This document shows, piece after piece, positions 29,674-38,515 of a DNA stretch of 49,291 nt. This DNA comes from Olavius algarvensis Gamma 3 endosymbiont (GTDB taxonomy: Bacteria; Pseudomonadota; Gammaproteobacteria; GCA-001735895): contig DS021201.1 in NCBI GenBank assembly GCA_001735895.1, forward strand, positions 110,565 through 159,855, read 5' to 3'. The notes beneath the pieces were generated by a model, which saw nothing but the letters and a program-made list of their open reading frames with translations, was not told the origin of the DNA and searched no databases. A program made the translations under genes and the position numbers. Numbering within the stretch: position 1 is the stretch's first letter; the number at the start of each line of letters is the position of its first letter.

Positions 29674-30816
29674 ATGGATATATTTCGACCCATGGAAAAG
29701 CATGCGTCACGGTGGCTCGCGAGTATGCTATTGCTGCTGATCTGCGCCTGGGATTCGGGAACCGCGGTAGCCGAGATCGCAGGCGTCTCCTTAACCGAAG
29801 CCAGCCCGGAATCGCAACAATTAGACGGCCGAAAACTAAACGCGGCGCTCGCTAAGATCGAGGCCGGTGACTATGGCAATATCGATGCCCTGTTAGTGCT
29901 GCGCAACAATCATCTGGTGCTGGAAAAGTATTTTTCCCCCGAATACCATGGACGAGAATACCTGCGTCCTATTTTATCGAGCACTAAAAGCATAAGCTCG
30001 GCTTTAATCGGCATTGCCGTTGGGCAGGGCAAGATCACGGGCGTAGCGGCGAATTTACTCGACTATTTTGCCGAATATCCGGATCTCAAAAATCCGGATG
30101 CGCGCAAGCAGGAAATTACCTTGGAGAACGTTCTGACGATGTCCGCGGGTTTCCAATGGAACGAGCTTGAAATCGGCTATGCCGACCCGCGCAACGACTT
30201 TAACAAGATGCTGCAAAGCCGCGACTGGGTCAAATACGTACTCGATGCGCCCATGAGCCACGCCCCCGCAGAGCAAATGGTATACAGCAGCGGCGCTACC
30301 CTGCTGCTATCCAGCATCCTGCAAAAATCCACCGGCCGGAGCGCGGAAGATTTTGCCGTCGAGCACCTGTTCGGACCGCTGGGTATCGAGAACTATACCT
30401 GGTCGCTGGCGCGCGGCGGTATTACCAATACCTATACGGGATTGGCCATGCGCCGGCGCGACCTGGCAAAAATCGGCATTCTATTTCTGAACCAGGGCCG
30501 TTGGCTCGAGCGCCAGCTGGTACCGCAAAAGTGGGTACTACAGTCGACCCGCAAACATATAGCGGCCGGTCCGGATACCGACGGTCGCTGGTATGGCTAT
30601 GGATATCAGTGGTGGAGATTTCACGATCGAGATCCCACGGTCAAAGACCTGGAAATCAACGATATCTACTTTAGCTGGGGTTACGGCGGGCAATTTATTT
30701 TTGTCGTCCCGCACCTGCAGATGGTCGTGGTCGCCACCGGCAATCTATACGGCGCCGACCACCGGCGGACTTTCGATCTGTTACATGACCATATCTTTCC
30801 GGCAGTGCTGCAATAA
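29674..30816 (+). CDS. Serine hydrolase, beta-lactamase family (class C-like)
   Basis: SSTKSISSALIGIAVGQG (SxxK), MVYSSGATLLLSSIL, WGYGGQFIFVVP; N-terminal signal segment. Confidence 0.92.
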   Translation: MDIFRPMEKHASRWLASMLLLLICAWDSGTAVAEIAGVSLTEASPESQQLDGRKLNAALAKIEAGDYGNIDALLVLRNNHLVLEKYFSPEYHGREYLRPILSSTKSISSALIGIAVGQGKITGVAANLLDYFAEYPDLKNPDARKQEITLENVLTMSAGFQWNELEIGYADPRNDFNKMLQSRDWVKYVLDAPMSHAPAEQMVYSSGATLLLSSILQKSTGRSAEDFAVEHLFGPLGIENYTWSLARGGITNTYTGLAMRRRDLAKIGILFLNQGRWLERQLVPQKWVLQSTRKHIAAGPDTDGRWYGYGYQWWRFHDRDPTVKDLEINDIYFSWGYGGQFIFVVPHLQMVVVATGNLYGADHRRTFDLLHDHIFPAVLQ

Positions 30817-30865
30817 GGACGCTGGACGAGGCCGCGACTTACGACCGGCGCCAACGCGCTACGGA

Positions 30866-32089
30866 TTACTTGATCTGATCGATGGTCAGCGAAATTTCGG
30901 CGGGCGGATTGTGGCTATCGACCGACTCGATTTCGGTGTAGAAATCGCCCGCCTGCGCTACCGGATTGCCGCTGGTCGATAGGCGCGCGCCGACGACGAG
31001 TAGGTTGTAAGACGACAGTTTCATCGCCGGCATCATCGCGTCGGCATCGCTCAGGGTCAGGGCAAGCGGTAAATCGGCCAGCGTAACCCGCTTCACCGCC
31101 AAAGGTATCGGCGGTCCCTGCATCGCCTTGGCATAGACGAAAACGGCATCGCCGGGTTTTGCCCTGGTCTTCAATTGCGGGCTGATATCGATTAGCAGAT
31201 TCAAGCGATCGCCGCCAACGGCCGCTGCGGCGGCAGTCACCAATTCGGGATCGCGTTCCTCAAGCGTACTCAGCAAACCTTCGATTTCTCGCGTCGAAGT
31301 CGGATTATCGGCAATCAATGGTAGCAACTGCGTCCAGTAACGATGCGCCGCCTTATAATCCTGGCGTTGCTCCGCCGCCATACCCGCAAGCCACAATCCG
31401 TTAGGAAACCGCGGCGCCAGTTGCAAGCCGCGCTGCACCAGCGCTTCCGGTTCGCCTGCCAGGCTACCGTTCTTCTGCATCGCCAGGGCATCGGCGAGCG
31501 CGAACAGGATGCCGGGTTCGTCCGCCAACAGGTCGTTACTGCGTTGAAAAGCGGTCACCGCCGCGTCAAACTGTTGTTTAGCCATTAGCGTGCGCCCCAG
31601 CATAAACCAGCCCTCGACATCCTCGGGATTATTTTTCAGACGGTCTTTGATGACCGCCTCCATTTCCTCGAGGGACATCTGCGGCGCGCTCGCCGTTTGC
31701 TGCGCAGGCGCGGCCAGCACCAGCTCTGGATTCTGGATTACCCGGTACTCGCCAAACATCAGGTATAGCGGGATGCTGGCAGCCGGGACCGCAAGCATGA
31801 CCACCAGCGCCATCCACTTACCACGGGGTTTCTGATCCGACTGCCGATCAGGATTCAAATCCAGCGCGAGTGCCGTCTGCAATTCCAGATAAGCGCTGTC
31901 GTAGCTCGCCTGGTCGATCTCACCCTGCGCCAACTGCGCCTCGAGTTGTTGTTTTTTCTCACGCGCGATTTGAATATTTTGTTGCTGGCGCCGATCGCCC
32001 GGCGAGACCCGGGCGGCGCGCAGCAGCGGTAACAGCAGAATAACGAGCGCGAGCGCAAGCAAGACGAAAACAAATACCCAGAAACTCAT
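30866..32089 (-). CDS. ccmI: c-type cytochrome biogenesis protein CcmI
   Basis: N-terminal TM, TPR region (WFMLGRTLMAKQQFDAAVTAFQRS); last gene of the ccm operon. Confidence 0.92.
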   Translation of the reverse strand: MSFWVFVFVLLALALVILLLPLLRAARVSPGDRRQQQNIQIAREKKQQLEAQLAQGEIDQASYDSAYLELQTALALDLNPDRQSDQKPRGKWMALVVMLAVPAASIPLYLMFGEYRVIQNPELVLAAPAQQTASAPQMSLEEMEAVIKDRLKNNPEDVEGWFMLGRTLMAKQQFDAAVTAFQRSNDLLADEPGILFALADALAMQKNGSLAGEPEALVQRGLQLAPRFPNGLWLAGMAAEQRQDYKAAHRYWTQLLPLIADNPTSTREIEGLLSTLEERDPELVTAAAAAVGGDRLNLLIDISPQLKTRAKPGDAVFVYAKAMQGPPIPLAVKRVTLADLPLALTLSDADAMMPAMKLSSYNLLVVGARLSTSGNPVAQAGDFYTEIESVDSHNPPAEISLTIDQIK

Positions 32090-32583
32090 TGCTCAGACCC
32101 TGCTTTTTTTTCAGACTCGGCGCCCTGCTCATCCGATTCGTCCGCTTCAAGTAATTTTTTGGCGTCGGCCAGCGCGCCGGCGTCGACTCCGACCGGTTTG
32201 GCCGCCGCGCGCAAACGCCGTACCACAATGACGAGAACTACCACCAGCAGCAGGAAGGGTCCCAACCACAGTAGGTAGGTGCTGGATTTGAACTGCGGGC
32301 GGTAAAGCACGAAATCGCCATAGCGGGCCACCATGAAATCGACCACTTCTTGCCGCGACTTACCCTGTTGCAGCATTTCATAGGTTTCGCGCCTCAAATC
32401 CTGTGCCAGATCGGCATCCGATCCCGCCAGGTTTTGATTCTGGCAAACCAGGCAGCGAAGTTCGTCGACGAGCTGGTTATAGTCGGCTTCCATTGCGGGC
32501 GAATCGAATTCGTAGGCTTCGATCGCCGCTCGCACCGGAGCGAGCAGACAGCCGAACAGGAGCAGCAACAGCAAAATTCTCAA
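32086..32583 (-). CDS. ccmH: Cytochrome c-type biogenesis protein CcmH
   Basis: LRCLVCQNQNLAGSDADLAQDLR (LRCxxC motif), MVARYGDFVLYRPQFK. Confidence 0.97.
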   Translation of the reverse strand: MRILLLLLLFGCLLAPVRAAIEAYEFDSPAMEADYNQLVDELRCLVCQNQNLAGSDADLAQDLRRETYEMLQQGKSRQEVVDFMVARYGDFVLYRPQFKSSTYLLWLGPFLLLVVVLVIVVRRLRAAAKPVGVDAGALADAKKLLEADESDEQGAESEKKAGSEQ

Positions 32584-33104
32584 CCCAGCAACTCCTCGAG
32601 TATCGGCATGATTTTCTGCTCCAGCGACTCATGTGTAACCGGACCTATATGTTTATATTTGATCATTCCGTCGGCGTCGATAACGAAGGTTTCCGGCACT
32701 CCGTAAACCCCCCAGTCGATGCCGACGCGGCCGTCGATGTCGATCACGCTGGTCGCGTAGGGATTGCCAAACTGCTCCAGCCAGCGCGTCGCATCGTCCG
32801 ATTTATCCTTGTAATTCAGCCCGACCACGGTCACCAGATTTCGTCCGGCCAACTTGGTAATCACCTCGTGTTCGGCGCGACAGGAGACGCACCATGAGGC
32901 CCATACATTGAGGACCCAGATCCGGCCGTTCATATCGGCGGTCGACAACCGTCGCGCGGGGTCTTCCAACATAGGTAGCGAAAACACCGGCGCCGGTTTA
33001 TCGATTAGCGGCGACGGCACTACCTTGGGATCGAGGCTCAATCCGTAACCCAGCAGGCCGACCATCAGGATAAAGACCGCAAGCGGTAAGGCGGATCGAA
33101 TCAT
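32580..33104 (-). CDS. ccmG: Thiol:disulfide interchange protein CcmG/DsbE
   Basis: VWASWCVSCRAEHEVI; GVYGVPETFVIDADGMIKYKHIGP. Confidence 0.97.
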   Translation of the reverse strand: MIRSALPLAVFILMVGLLGYGLSLDPKVVPSPLIDKPAPVFSLPMLEDPARRLSTADMNGRIWVLNVWASWCVSCRAEHEVITKLAGRNLVTVVGLNYKDKSDDATRWLEQFGNPYATSVIDIDGRVGIDWGVYGVPETFVIDADGMIKYKHIGPVTHESLEQKIMPILEELLG

Positions 33105-35071
33105 GCGGCGCGCTCTGCGGCCCCGGCTGCGGGACTACTGCTGCGCACCAGCCGCCGGTAGCGGCGATCGCTGGCGGCGAACAGGCCACCGAGCGACATG
33201 ATGATCGCCCCCAGCCAGATCCAGCGGATAAAGGGTTTATAGTAAATCCGCACTGCCCAGGCGCCCTCCTGATCGAGCGGTTCACCGAGCGCGATGAACA
33301 GGTCACGCGTCAAACCGGCGTCGATCGCCGCCTCGGTCATGGGCATGGTTTGCACGCGATAAATTCTTTTTTCGGGAAACAGGTCGACCTCGTAGTTACC
33401 GTGCTCGGAGCGCACGCTGAACCCGCCTCGGGTGGCGACGTAGTTGTCGACGTTGAAATCGCGCACGCCATGAAAAGTGAATTCGTAACCGCCGACCGAG
33501 TAGGTATCGCCGGGCGCCATGCGCAAATCCTTTTCCTTGGTATAAATGCTGGTAAGTGTCACGCCGACGATGAAAACCGCGATACCGATATGGCCGAGCA
33601 GCATGCCGTAAAACCCGGCCGGCGTCGCGCGCAGCGCCGCGGCAAGCGAGCGGTTACGGAATCTTTCGTAGATTGCCAAGCCCGCAGTAATAGCGATCCA
33701 CAGCGCCATCGCCAGCCCGGCATAAGCGGCCCACTGCCAGTTGGGCTGCAGCAGCGCAAATCCCGCCCCAACTAGCAGCGCCAGCAACGCCGGCAGCCAG
33801 AGTTTCGAACCTAAGCGTTGCAGACTATCGCCTTTCCAACGAATCATCATGCCGATTCCGATCAACACACCGAGCGGAGCGGTCAGCAGGATAAACATCA
33901 GGTTGAAATAAGGCGGACCCACCGAAATCTTGCCGCCCATCGCGTCTATCGCAATCGGGTATAAGGTTCCCAACAAGATCGCGGCGGTAACCACCGCCAG
34001 AAAGATATTGTTCAACAGCAAGGCACCGTCGCGCGACAGTATACTGGTCTGCGCGGGGCTCTTTAGCATTGGCGCACGCCAGGCGTACAGCGTCAGCGAG
34101 CCACCGACTACCAGCACCAGGAAACCGAGGATGAATACGCCTCGTTCCGGATCGCTGGCGAAGGCATGCACCGAGGTCAGCACGCCGGAGCGCACCAGGA
34201 AGGTCCCGAGCAAGCTCAATGAAAACGCAAAAATCGCCAGTAACGCGGTCCAGGCCTTGAAGGTGCCGCGTTTCTCGGTGATCGCGAGCGAATGCATCAA
34301 CGCAGTGCCGACCAGCCACGGCATGAAAGACGCGTTTTCCACCGGGTCCCAGAACCACCAACCGCCCCAGCCCAGTTCGTAATAAGCCCACCAGCTGCCG
34401 AGCGCGATTCCCAGGGTTAGAAATAACCAGGCGATATTGGTCCAGGGCCGCGACCAGCGGGCCCAGGCCGTATCCACCTGACCGGAGATCAGGGCCGCGA
34501 TCGAAAACGCGAAGGCGACCGCGAAGCCGACATAACCGAGATACAGCATTGGCGGGTGGATCGCGAGTCCGATATCCTGCAATAAAGGATTGAGATCGCG
34601 CCCCTCCACCGCCGCCGGCAGCAAGCGTTCGAACGGATTCGAAGTAATGATGATAAACAGTAAAAAACCGCAACTGACCATGCCGAGCACCGCCAGCACG
34701 CGCGCGCGCATCGCGCGCGGAACATTAGGCGTGAACACCGCAACCGCTCCGGTCCACAGCGCCAGCACCAGCGACCACAATAACAGCGAGCCTTCGTGCG
34801 AGCCCCAGACCCCCGAGATTCGGTAAATCAACGGCAGCTCGCTATTCGAATTTTGCGCCACGTACTGCACCGAGAAATCATGGCTCAGAAAAGCCCAGGT
34901 CAGACAGGCATAGGCGATGCCGACAAACAGCAGCTGCGCCAACGCTGCCGGCACCGCCAAGGCGATCCAGCGCTGCACCCCGAGGCTCGCGCCGGCTAGC
35001 GGCACCAATGCCTGAATGACGGCAATACTGAGTCCGATAATCAGCGCGAAATGTCCGATTTCGGGTATCAC
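33101..35071 (-). CDS. ccmF: Heme lyase CcmF
   Basis: [31 protein letters not shown] (WWD domain). Confidence 0.98.
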   Translation of the reverse strand: MIPEIGHFALIIGLSIAVIQALVPLAGASLGVQRWIALAVPAALAQLLFVGIAYACLTWAFLSHDFSVQYVAQNSNSELPLIYRISGVWGSHEGSLLLWSLVLALWTGAVAVFTPNVPRAMRARVLAVLGMVSCGFLLFIIITSNPFERLLPAAVEGRDLNPLLQDIGLAIHPPMLYLGYVGFAVAFAFSIAALISGQVDTAWARWSRPWTNIAWLFLTLGIALGSWWAYYELGWGGWWFWDPVENASFMPWLVGTALMHSLAITEKRGTFKAWTALLAIFAFSLSLLGTFLVRSGVLTSVHAFASDPERGVFILGFLVLVVGGSLTLYAWRAPMLKSPAQTSILSRDGALLLNNIFLAVVTAAILLGTLYPIAIDAMGGKISVGPPYFNLMFILLTAPLGVLIGIGMMIRWKGDSLQRLGSKLWLPALLALLVGAGFALLQPNWQWAAYAGLAMALWIAITAGLAIYERFRNRSLAAALRATPAGFYGMLLGHIGIAVFIVGVTLTSIYTKEKDLRMAPGDTYSVGGYEFTFHGVRDFNVDNYVATRGGFSVRSEHGNYEVDLFPEKRIYRVQTMPMTEAAIDAGLTRDLFIALGEPLDQEGAWAVRIYYKPFIRWIWLGAIIMSLGGLFAASDRRYRRLVRSSSPAAGAAERAA

Positions 35072-35502
35072 TGCTCTGCCTCGTCTTTTTTATGCATGCC
35101 GGCCAGTTCCGGCGGCATATAGTTTTCATCGTGTTTCGCCAGGACTTCCTGAGCGACGAATTCACCGTCGCCATTCAGCTTGCCGTTGGCGATGATGCCC
35201 TGACCTTCACGGAACAGATCCGGCAGGATACCGGCGTATTTTACCGTGACCTGCCGTTCGTTGTCGGTCAGATCGAATTGCACGGTGAGACCATCGCCCG
35301 GACGGCTGACGCTGCCGTTGACGACCATGCCGCCCATACGAAATAGCTTGTTGCCGGGAGCCTTGCCTGCCCGCACTTCGGTGGGAGTAAAAAAGAACAT
35401 GATGTTTTCGTCCAGCGATTTTAGCGCCAGCCCGACGCCGACGGCGACGCCGGCAACCATCAGTGAAATCAAAAATAGTCTCTTCTTGCGTGCAGGAGTC
35501 AT
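35068..35502 (-). CDS. ccmE: Heme chaperone CcmE
   Basis: [12 protein letters not shown]...[14 protein letters not shown] (HxxxY heme-binding motif). Confidence 0.97.
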   Translation of the reverse strand: MTPARKKRLFLISLMVAGVAVGVGLALKSLDENIMFFFTPTEVRAGKAPGNKLFRMGGMVVNGSVSRPGDGLTVQFDLTDNERQVTVKYAGILPDLFREGQGIIANGKLNGDGEFVAQEVLAKHDENYMPPELAGMHKKDEAEQ

Positions 35503-35657
35503 TGTCTCTCAGCCTTCCGGCGCCGTTTCAATTGGCGCAGTTCTTTCTCATGTTGTTTGCGCGGCAAATACCAGTTCAACCATAGCACAAGCGCGCACAG
35601 CGCATAGCTCGGCCAGACGAACGCGGCATAACCACCCATTTGGAAAAATTCCGCCAT
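35499..35657 (-). CDS. ccmD: Heme exporter protein CcmD (below the size cutoff of the ORF track)
   Basis: Manual translation [52 protein letters not shown], exactly between ccmC (stop at 35658) and ccmE (4-bp overlap). Confidence 0.93.
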   Translation of the reverse strand: MAEFFQMGGYAAFVWPSYALCALVLWLNWYLPRKQHEKELRQLKRRRKAERQ

Positions 35658-36383
35658 CTAAAGTTCCTCAACCCATTTACTATTTCGTTCGCGCAGCAAT
35701 AGTTCAACCCGGCATTTGTGGAACAACGCCAGTACATAGTAAATCTGGAACGCCAGCGCCATGATCAGGATTGGAACGTACATGCTCGGAGGCATCGAAG
35801 GCTTGTCGAACTTGGTCAGTGAAGCGCCCTGGTGCAGCGAGTGCCACCATTCCACCGAATAATGAATAATGGGGATATTTACGACCCCGACCAGCGCCAG
35901 GATCGCGACCGCGCGCGCGGCGATGCGTTTATCCTCGATCGCGTTATGCAGACCGATGACACCGAGGTAGAGAAACAGCAGGATAAGCTCGGAAGTCAGG
36001 CGCGCATCCCAGACCCAGTAGGTGCCCCACATCGGCTTGCCCCAGAGCGACCCGGTAACCAGCGCCAGAAAGGTAAAGCTGGCGCCAATCGGCGCACTGC
36101 TGATTAACACCACTTCTGCCAGTTTCATACGCCAGACGATTATTACAATGCCGCAAAAGGCCATCACGACATAGATGAAAAGTGACATCCAGGCCGTCGG
36201 CACATGGACGAAAATGATGCGGTAGCTTTCGCCTTGTTGATAATCCGGCGGCGCCAGCCACAGGCCGCCGTACAGGCCGGCGAGCAGCAGGGCCAGAAAT
36301 ATCCAGGTCAACCAGGGGATCCATTTACCTGCGATGCGGTAAAAATGCGGTGGCGAACCCAATTTGTGAAACCACAGAAACAT
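35658..36383 (-). CDS. ccmC: Heme exporter protein CcmC
   Basis: FVHVPTAWMSLFIYVVMAF; GSLWGKPMWGTYWVWDARLTSELIL. Confidence 0.97.
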   Translation of the reverse strand: MFLWFHKLGSPPHFYRIAGKWIPWLTWIFLALLLAGLYGGLWLAPPDYQQGESYRIIFVHVPTAWMSLFIYVVMAFCGIVIIVWRMKLAEVVLISSAPIGASFTFLALVTGSLWGKPMWGTYWVWDARLTSELILLFLYLGVIGLHNAIEDKRIAARAVAILALVGVVNIPIIHYSVEWWHSLHQGASLTKFDKPSMPPSMYVPILIMALAFQIYYVLALFHKCRVELLLRERNSKWVEEL

Positions 36384-36393
36384 AATCGTCCGT

Positions 36394-37080
36394 TTAGCTT
36401 GCAGACATTCTCAAAGCTGCCGCTGTCGCCCACGGCGATAACGAGACCGACAGCAGTAAAAAGGCCAGCAGCATGTAAATTTGTGCTGAAACCTCGAATC
36501 CCATGGCGGCATTTTCGATCGCACTGGCGGCGAAAATCAGCACCGGCACGTACAGGGGCAATACCAAAAGCGACAGGATTATACCACCTTTTCGTAAACC
36601 GACAGTTAACGCAACGCCGATTGCACCGATCAAACTCAGGATTGGCGTGCCGATTAAAATCGTCAGTAACAGCACCGGTTGCGCCTCACCCGGCATGCCC
36701 AGCATTTCCGCCAGTAACGGCGCCACTATCAGCAACGGCAAACCGGTCACCAGCCAGTGGGCGCTGACTTTGGCTAGTACGAGTATAGCCACCGGATGCG
36801 CACTCAGCAGAATTTGTTCGAGCGAGCCGTCGTCAAAATCCGAGCGGAATATGCTGTCCAGCGACAGCATCGCCGCCAGCAGCGCGGCCACCCAGATAAT
36901 GCCGGGCGCGATGCGCGCCAGCAATTCCGGCAGGGCGCCGAGCGCGAGTGGAAACATGGTGATCACTAACACAAAAAACAAGAGCGGCATCGCATATTCG
37001 GCGCGATTGCGCAGCGCCAGCAGTAAATCCCGCCGCAGCAGGAAGACAAAGGCCTGGCCCAGCGACAGGCGACTGCTCAT
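36394..37080 (-). CDS. ccmB: Heme exporter protein CcmB
   Basis: MSSRLSLGQAFVFLLRRDLLLALRNRAEYAMPLLFFVLVITMFPLALG; start at internal Met, overlapping ccmA by 4 bp. Confidence 0.95.
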   Translation of the reverse strand: MSSRLSLGQAFVFLLRRDLLLALRNRAEYAMPLLFFVLVITMFPLALGALPELLARIAPGIIWVAALLAAMLSLDSIFRSDFDDGSLEQILLSAHPVAILVLAKVSAHWLVTGLPLLIVAPLLAEMLGMPGEAQPVLLLTILIGTPILSLIGAIGVALTVGLRKGGIILSLLVLPLYVPVLIFAASAIENAAMGFEVSAQIYMLLAFLLLSVSLSPWATAAALRMSAS

Positions 37081-37709
37081 GCCGGCTGTCCCAGGTTCAA
37101 GCGCTGCACCGGCATCGTCGGCAGTGAAATATCGTGGTGCGACGTGACTACGATCACGCCCGCGCCCTGCAAGTGCTGCTCGAACAATATCGCGAACATT
37201 TCCATACTGGCCTTGTCCAGCGAGGTAAAGGGTTCGTCCAGGATCCACAGCAGCGAATCGGTAGCCAGCAGCCGCGCCAGCGCCAGGCGCCGTTTCTGCC
37301 CGGCCGACAGGCTGCCGACTTCGGATTCACCGTAGGCAAACAGATTTACCTGCTCCAGCACGTCATCGAGATCCCGCTCTGACGGAACCCCCATCGCCCT
37401 GGCCAGGCGCAGATTTTCGAGGCAGGACAATTCGTGTTTGATACCGTCGTGATGGCCGACATAATTGACCTGTTCATAATAGTCTCCGGCGAGACGGTCG
37501 ATGGGTTGGCCACGCCACAATATGTCGCCGCCATCCGCGAGGCGAAGCCCGGTCAGAATGCGCAACAGGCTGGTTTTACCGCAGCCGTTAGGGCCTTCGA
37601 CGACCAGCATTTCGCCCGCTTCGAGTGCAAATTCGAGATGCTCGAACAGTTGACGATCGTTGCGGTTGCATCCGAGATCCCGGATTTCGAGTAAGGTCGA
37701 TGTGGACAT
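37077..37709 (-). CDS. ccmA: Heme exporter ATP-binding protein CcmA
   Basis: VEGPNGCGKTSLLRILTGL (Walker A), SLSAGQKRRLALARL, LWILDEPFTSLD. Confidence 0.97.
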   Translation of the reverse strand: MSTSTLLEIRDLGCNRNDRQLFEHLEFALEAGEMLVVEGPNGCGKTSLLRILTGLRLADGGDILWRGQPIDRLAGDYYEQVNYVGHHDGIKHELSCLENLRLARAMGVPSERDLDDVLEQVNLFAYGESEVGSLSAGQKRRLALARLLATDSLLWILDEPFTSLDKASMEMFAILFEQHLQGAGVIVVTSHHDISLPTMPVQRLNLGQPA

Positions 37710-37774
37710 GCATAGCTTGGGAATTGACGTGCCCGAAGATTAGCCTTGGCCCCGGCCGCGATCAACACATTTTT

Positions 37775-37788
37775 TTGATATAGATCAG
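37775..37788. promoter_or_regulatory. FNR/Anr-like box upstream of ccmA and of the hairpin region
   Basis: TTGATATAGATCAG, 9 of the 10 defined positions of TTGAT-N4-ATCAA. Confidence 0.45.
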
Positions 37789-37851
37789 GCCGACTAATAC
37801 TAACGAGAGTAGGGTAATATTATTCACCCGGAGATAATTATGCCGCATTCA

Positions 37852-37948
37852 GCCATCGCGTGTCTGTTCACAGCAAGGCATCAGAACGCCGCTGTAGTTA
37901 TTCTGCAGCAAGTTCTGATAACGCCGTCTGGGGCAGACACGCGATGGC
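37852..37948. ncRNA. Candidate structured element 1 (nested hairpins)
   Basis: 15-bp perfect arms GCCATCGCGTGTCTG/CAGACACGCGATGGC (37852-37866/37934-37948), inner ATCAGAAC/GTTCTGAT (37880-37887/37912-37919), apical GCTGTAG-TTATT-CTGCAGC (37891-37909). Confidence 0.5.
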
Positions 37949-37978
37949 CTATCTTTTATAATATCAATTAGTTAGGGA

Positions 37979-38069
37979 GCCCAAGAAAGCGCCAGCTCCG
38001 CGTTGCAACTCTTGCCAATGGAACAACCATTGGCGGCGAGTCGCGCCTTGATCTGACGCTTTCTTGGGC
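37979..38069. ncRNA. Candidate structured element 2 (nested hairpins)
   Basis: Arms GCCCAAGAAAGCGCCAG/CTGACGCTTTCTTGGGC (16/17 paired, 37979-37995/38053-38069) enclosing apical GCCAATGG-AACAA-CCATTGGC (38014-38034). Confidence 0.5.
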
Positions 38070-38130
38070 CCCTGAATACGACATATATTATCGCCGGGTT
38101 AATAGGGTAGACGAAACGGAGAAAGACATT

Positions 38131-38433
38131 ATGACTACCAAAGAACAATTAATCGATCAGCACATTCGCGAATACGAGTCGCGCTTGAAACATATCGATG
38201 AACTTTACCAGCGCGCGCACGATGCGACCGAGCATCTTGATGCCGAACACGATAGCCGCTCGGAGTTGAGTGATTTGGCGAAACAGCGCCTGCAACTGCA
38301 GCAGCATGCGGATGAAATCAAAACCATGTCTGTCGATAAATGGCGCGAAGATACAGTACAGAGTGCGGGACCCATGGCGATCTGGGATATTCTCGCGCAA
38401 AAACTGGAAGATTTCCTCGAGCGGCACGAATAG
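38131..38433 (+). CDS. Hypothetical small charged coiled-coil protein
   Basis: 100 aa, Shine-Dalgarno-like CGGAGAAAGA upstream; heptad-rich sequence; no recognised family. Confidence 0.65.
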   Translation: MTTKEQLIDQHIREYESRLKHIDELYQRAHDATEHLDAEHDSRSELSDLAKQRLQLQQHADEIKTMSVDKWREDTVQSAGPMAIWDILAQKLEDFLERHE

Positions 38434-38441
38434 GAATCCTC

Positions 38442-38467
38442 GGGGACAGATCTGCAGATCTGTCCCC
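38442..38467. repeat. Perfect 26-bp palindrome
   Basis: GGGGACAGATCTGCAGATCTGTCCCC, directly after the 38131-38433 ORF. Confidence 0.8.
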
Positions 38468-38515
38468 TTCGAAGCGAGCAAAGCATCTCAGCTCCACTCA
38501 ATCTACAAGCGCAGG

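Noticed and set aside
33825-34673. 282-aa minus-strand ORF within ccmF
   Set aside because: Alternate frame of ccmF, which carries the WWD heme-handling motif.
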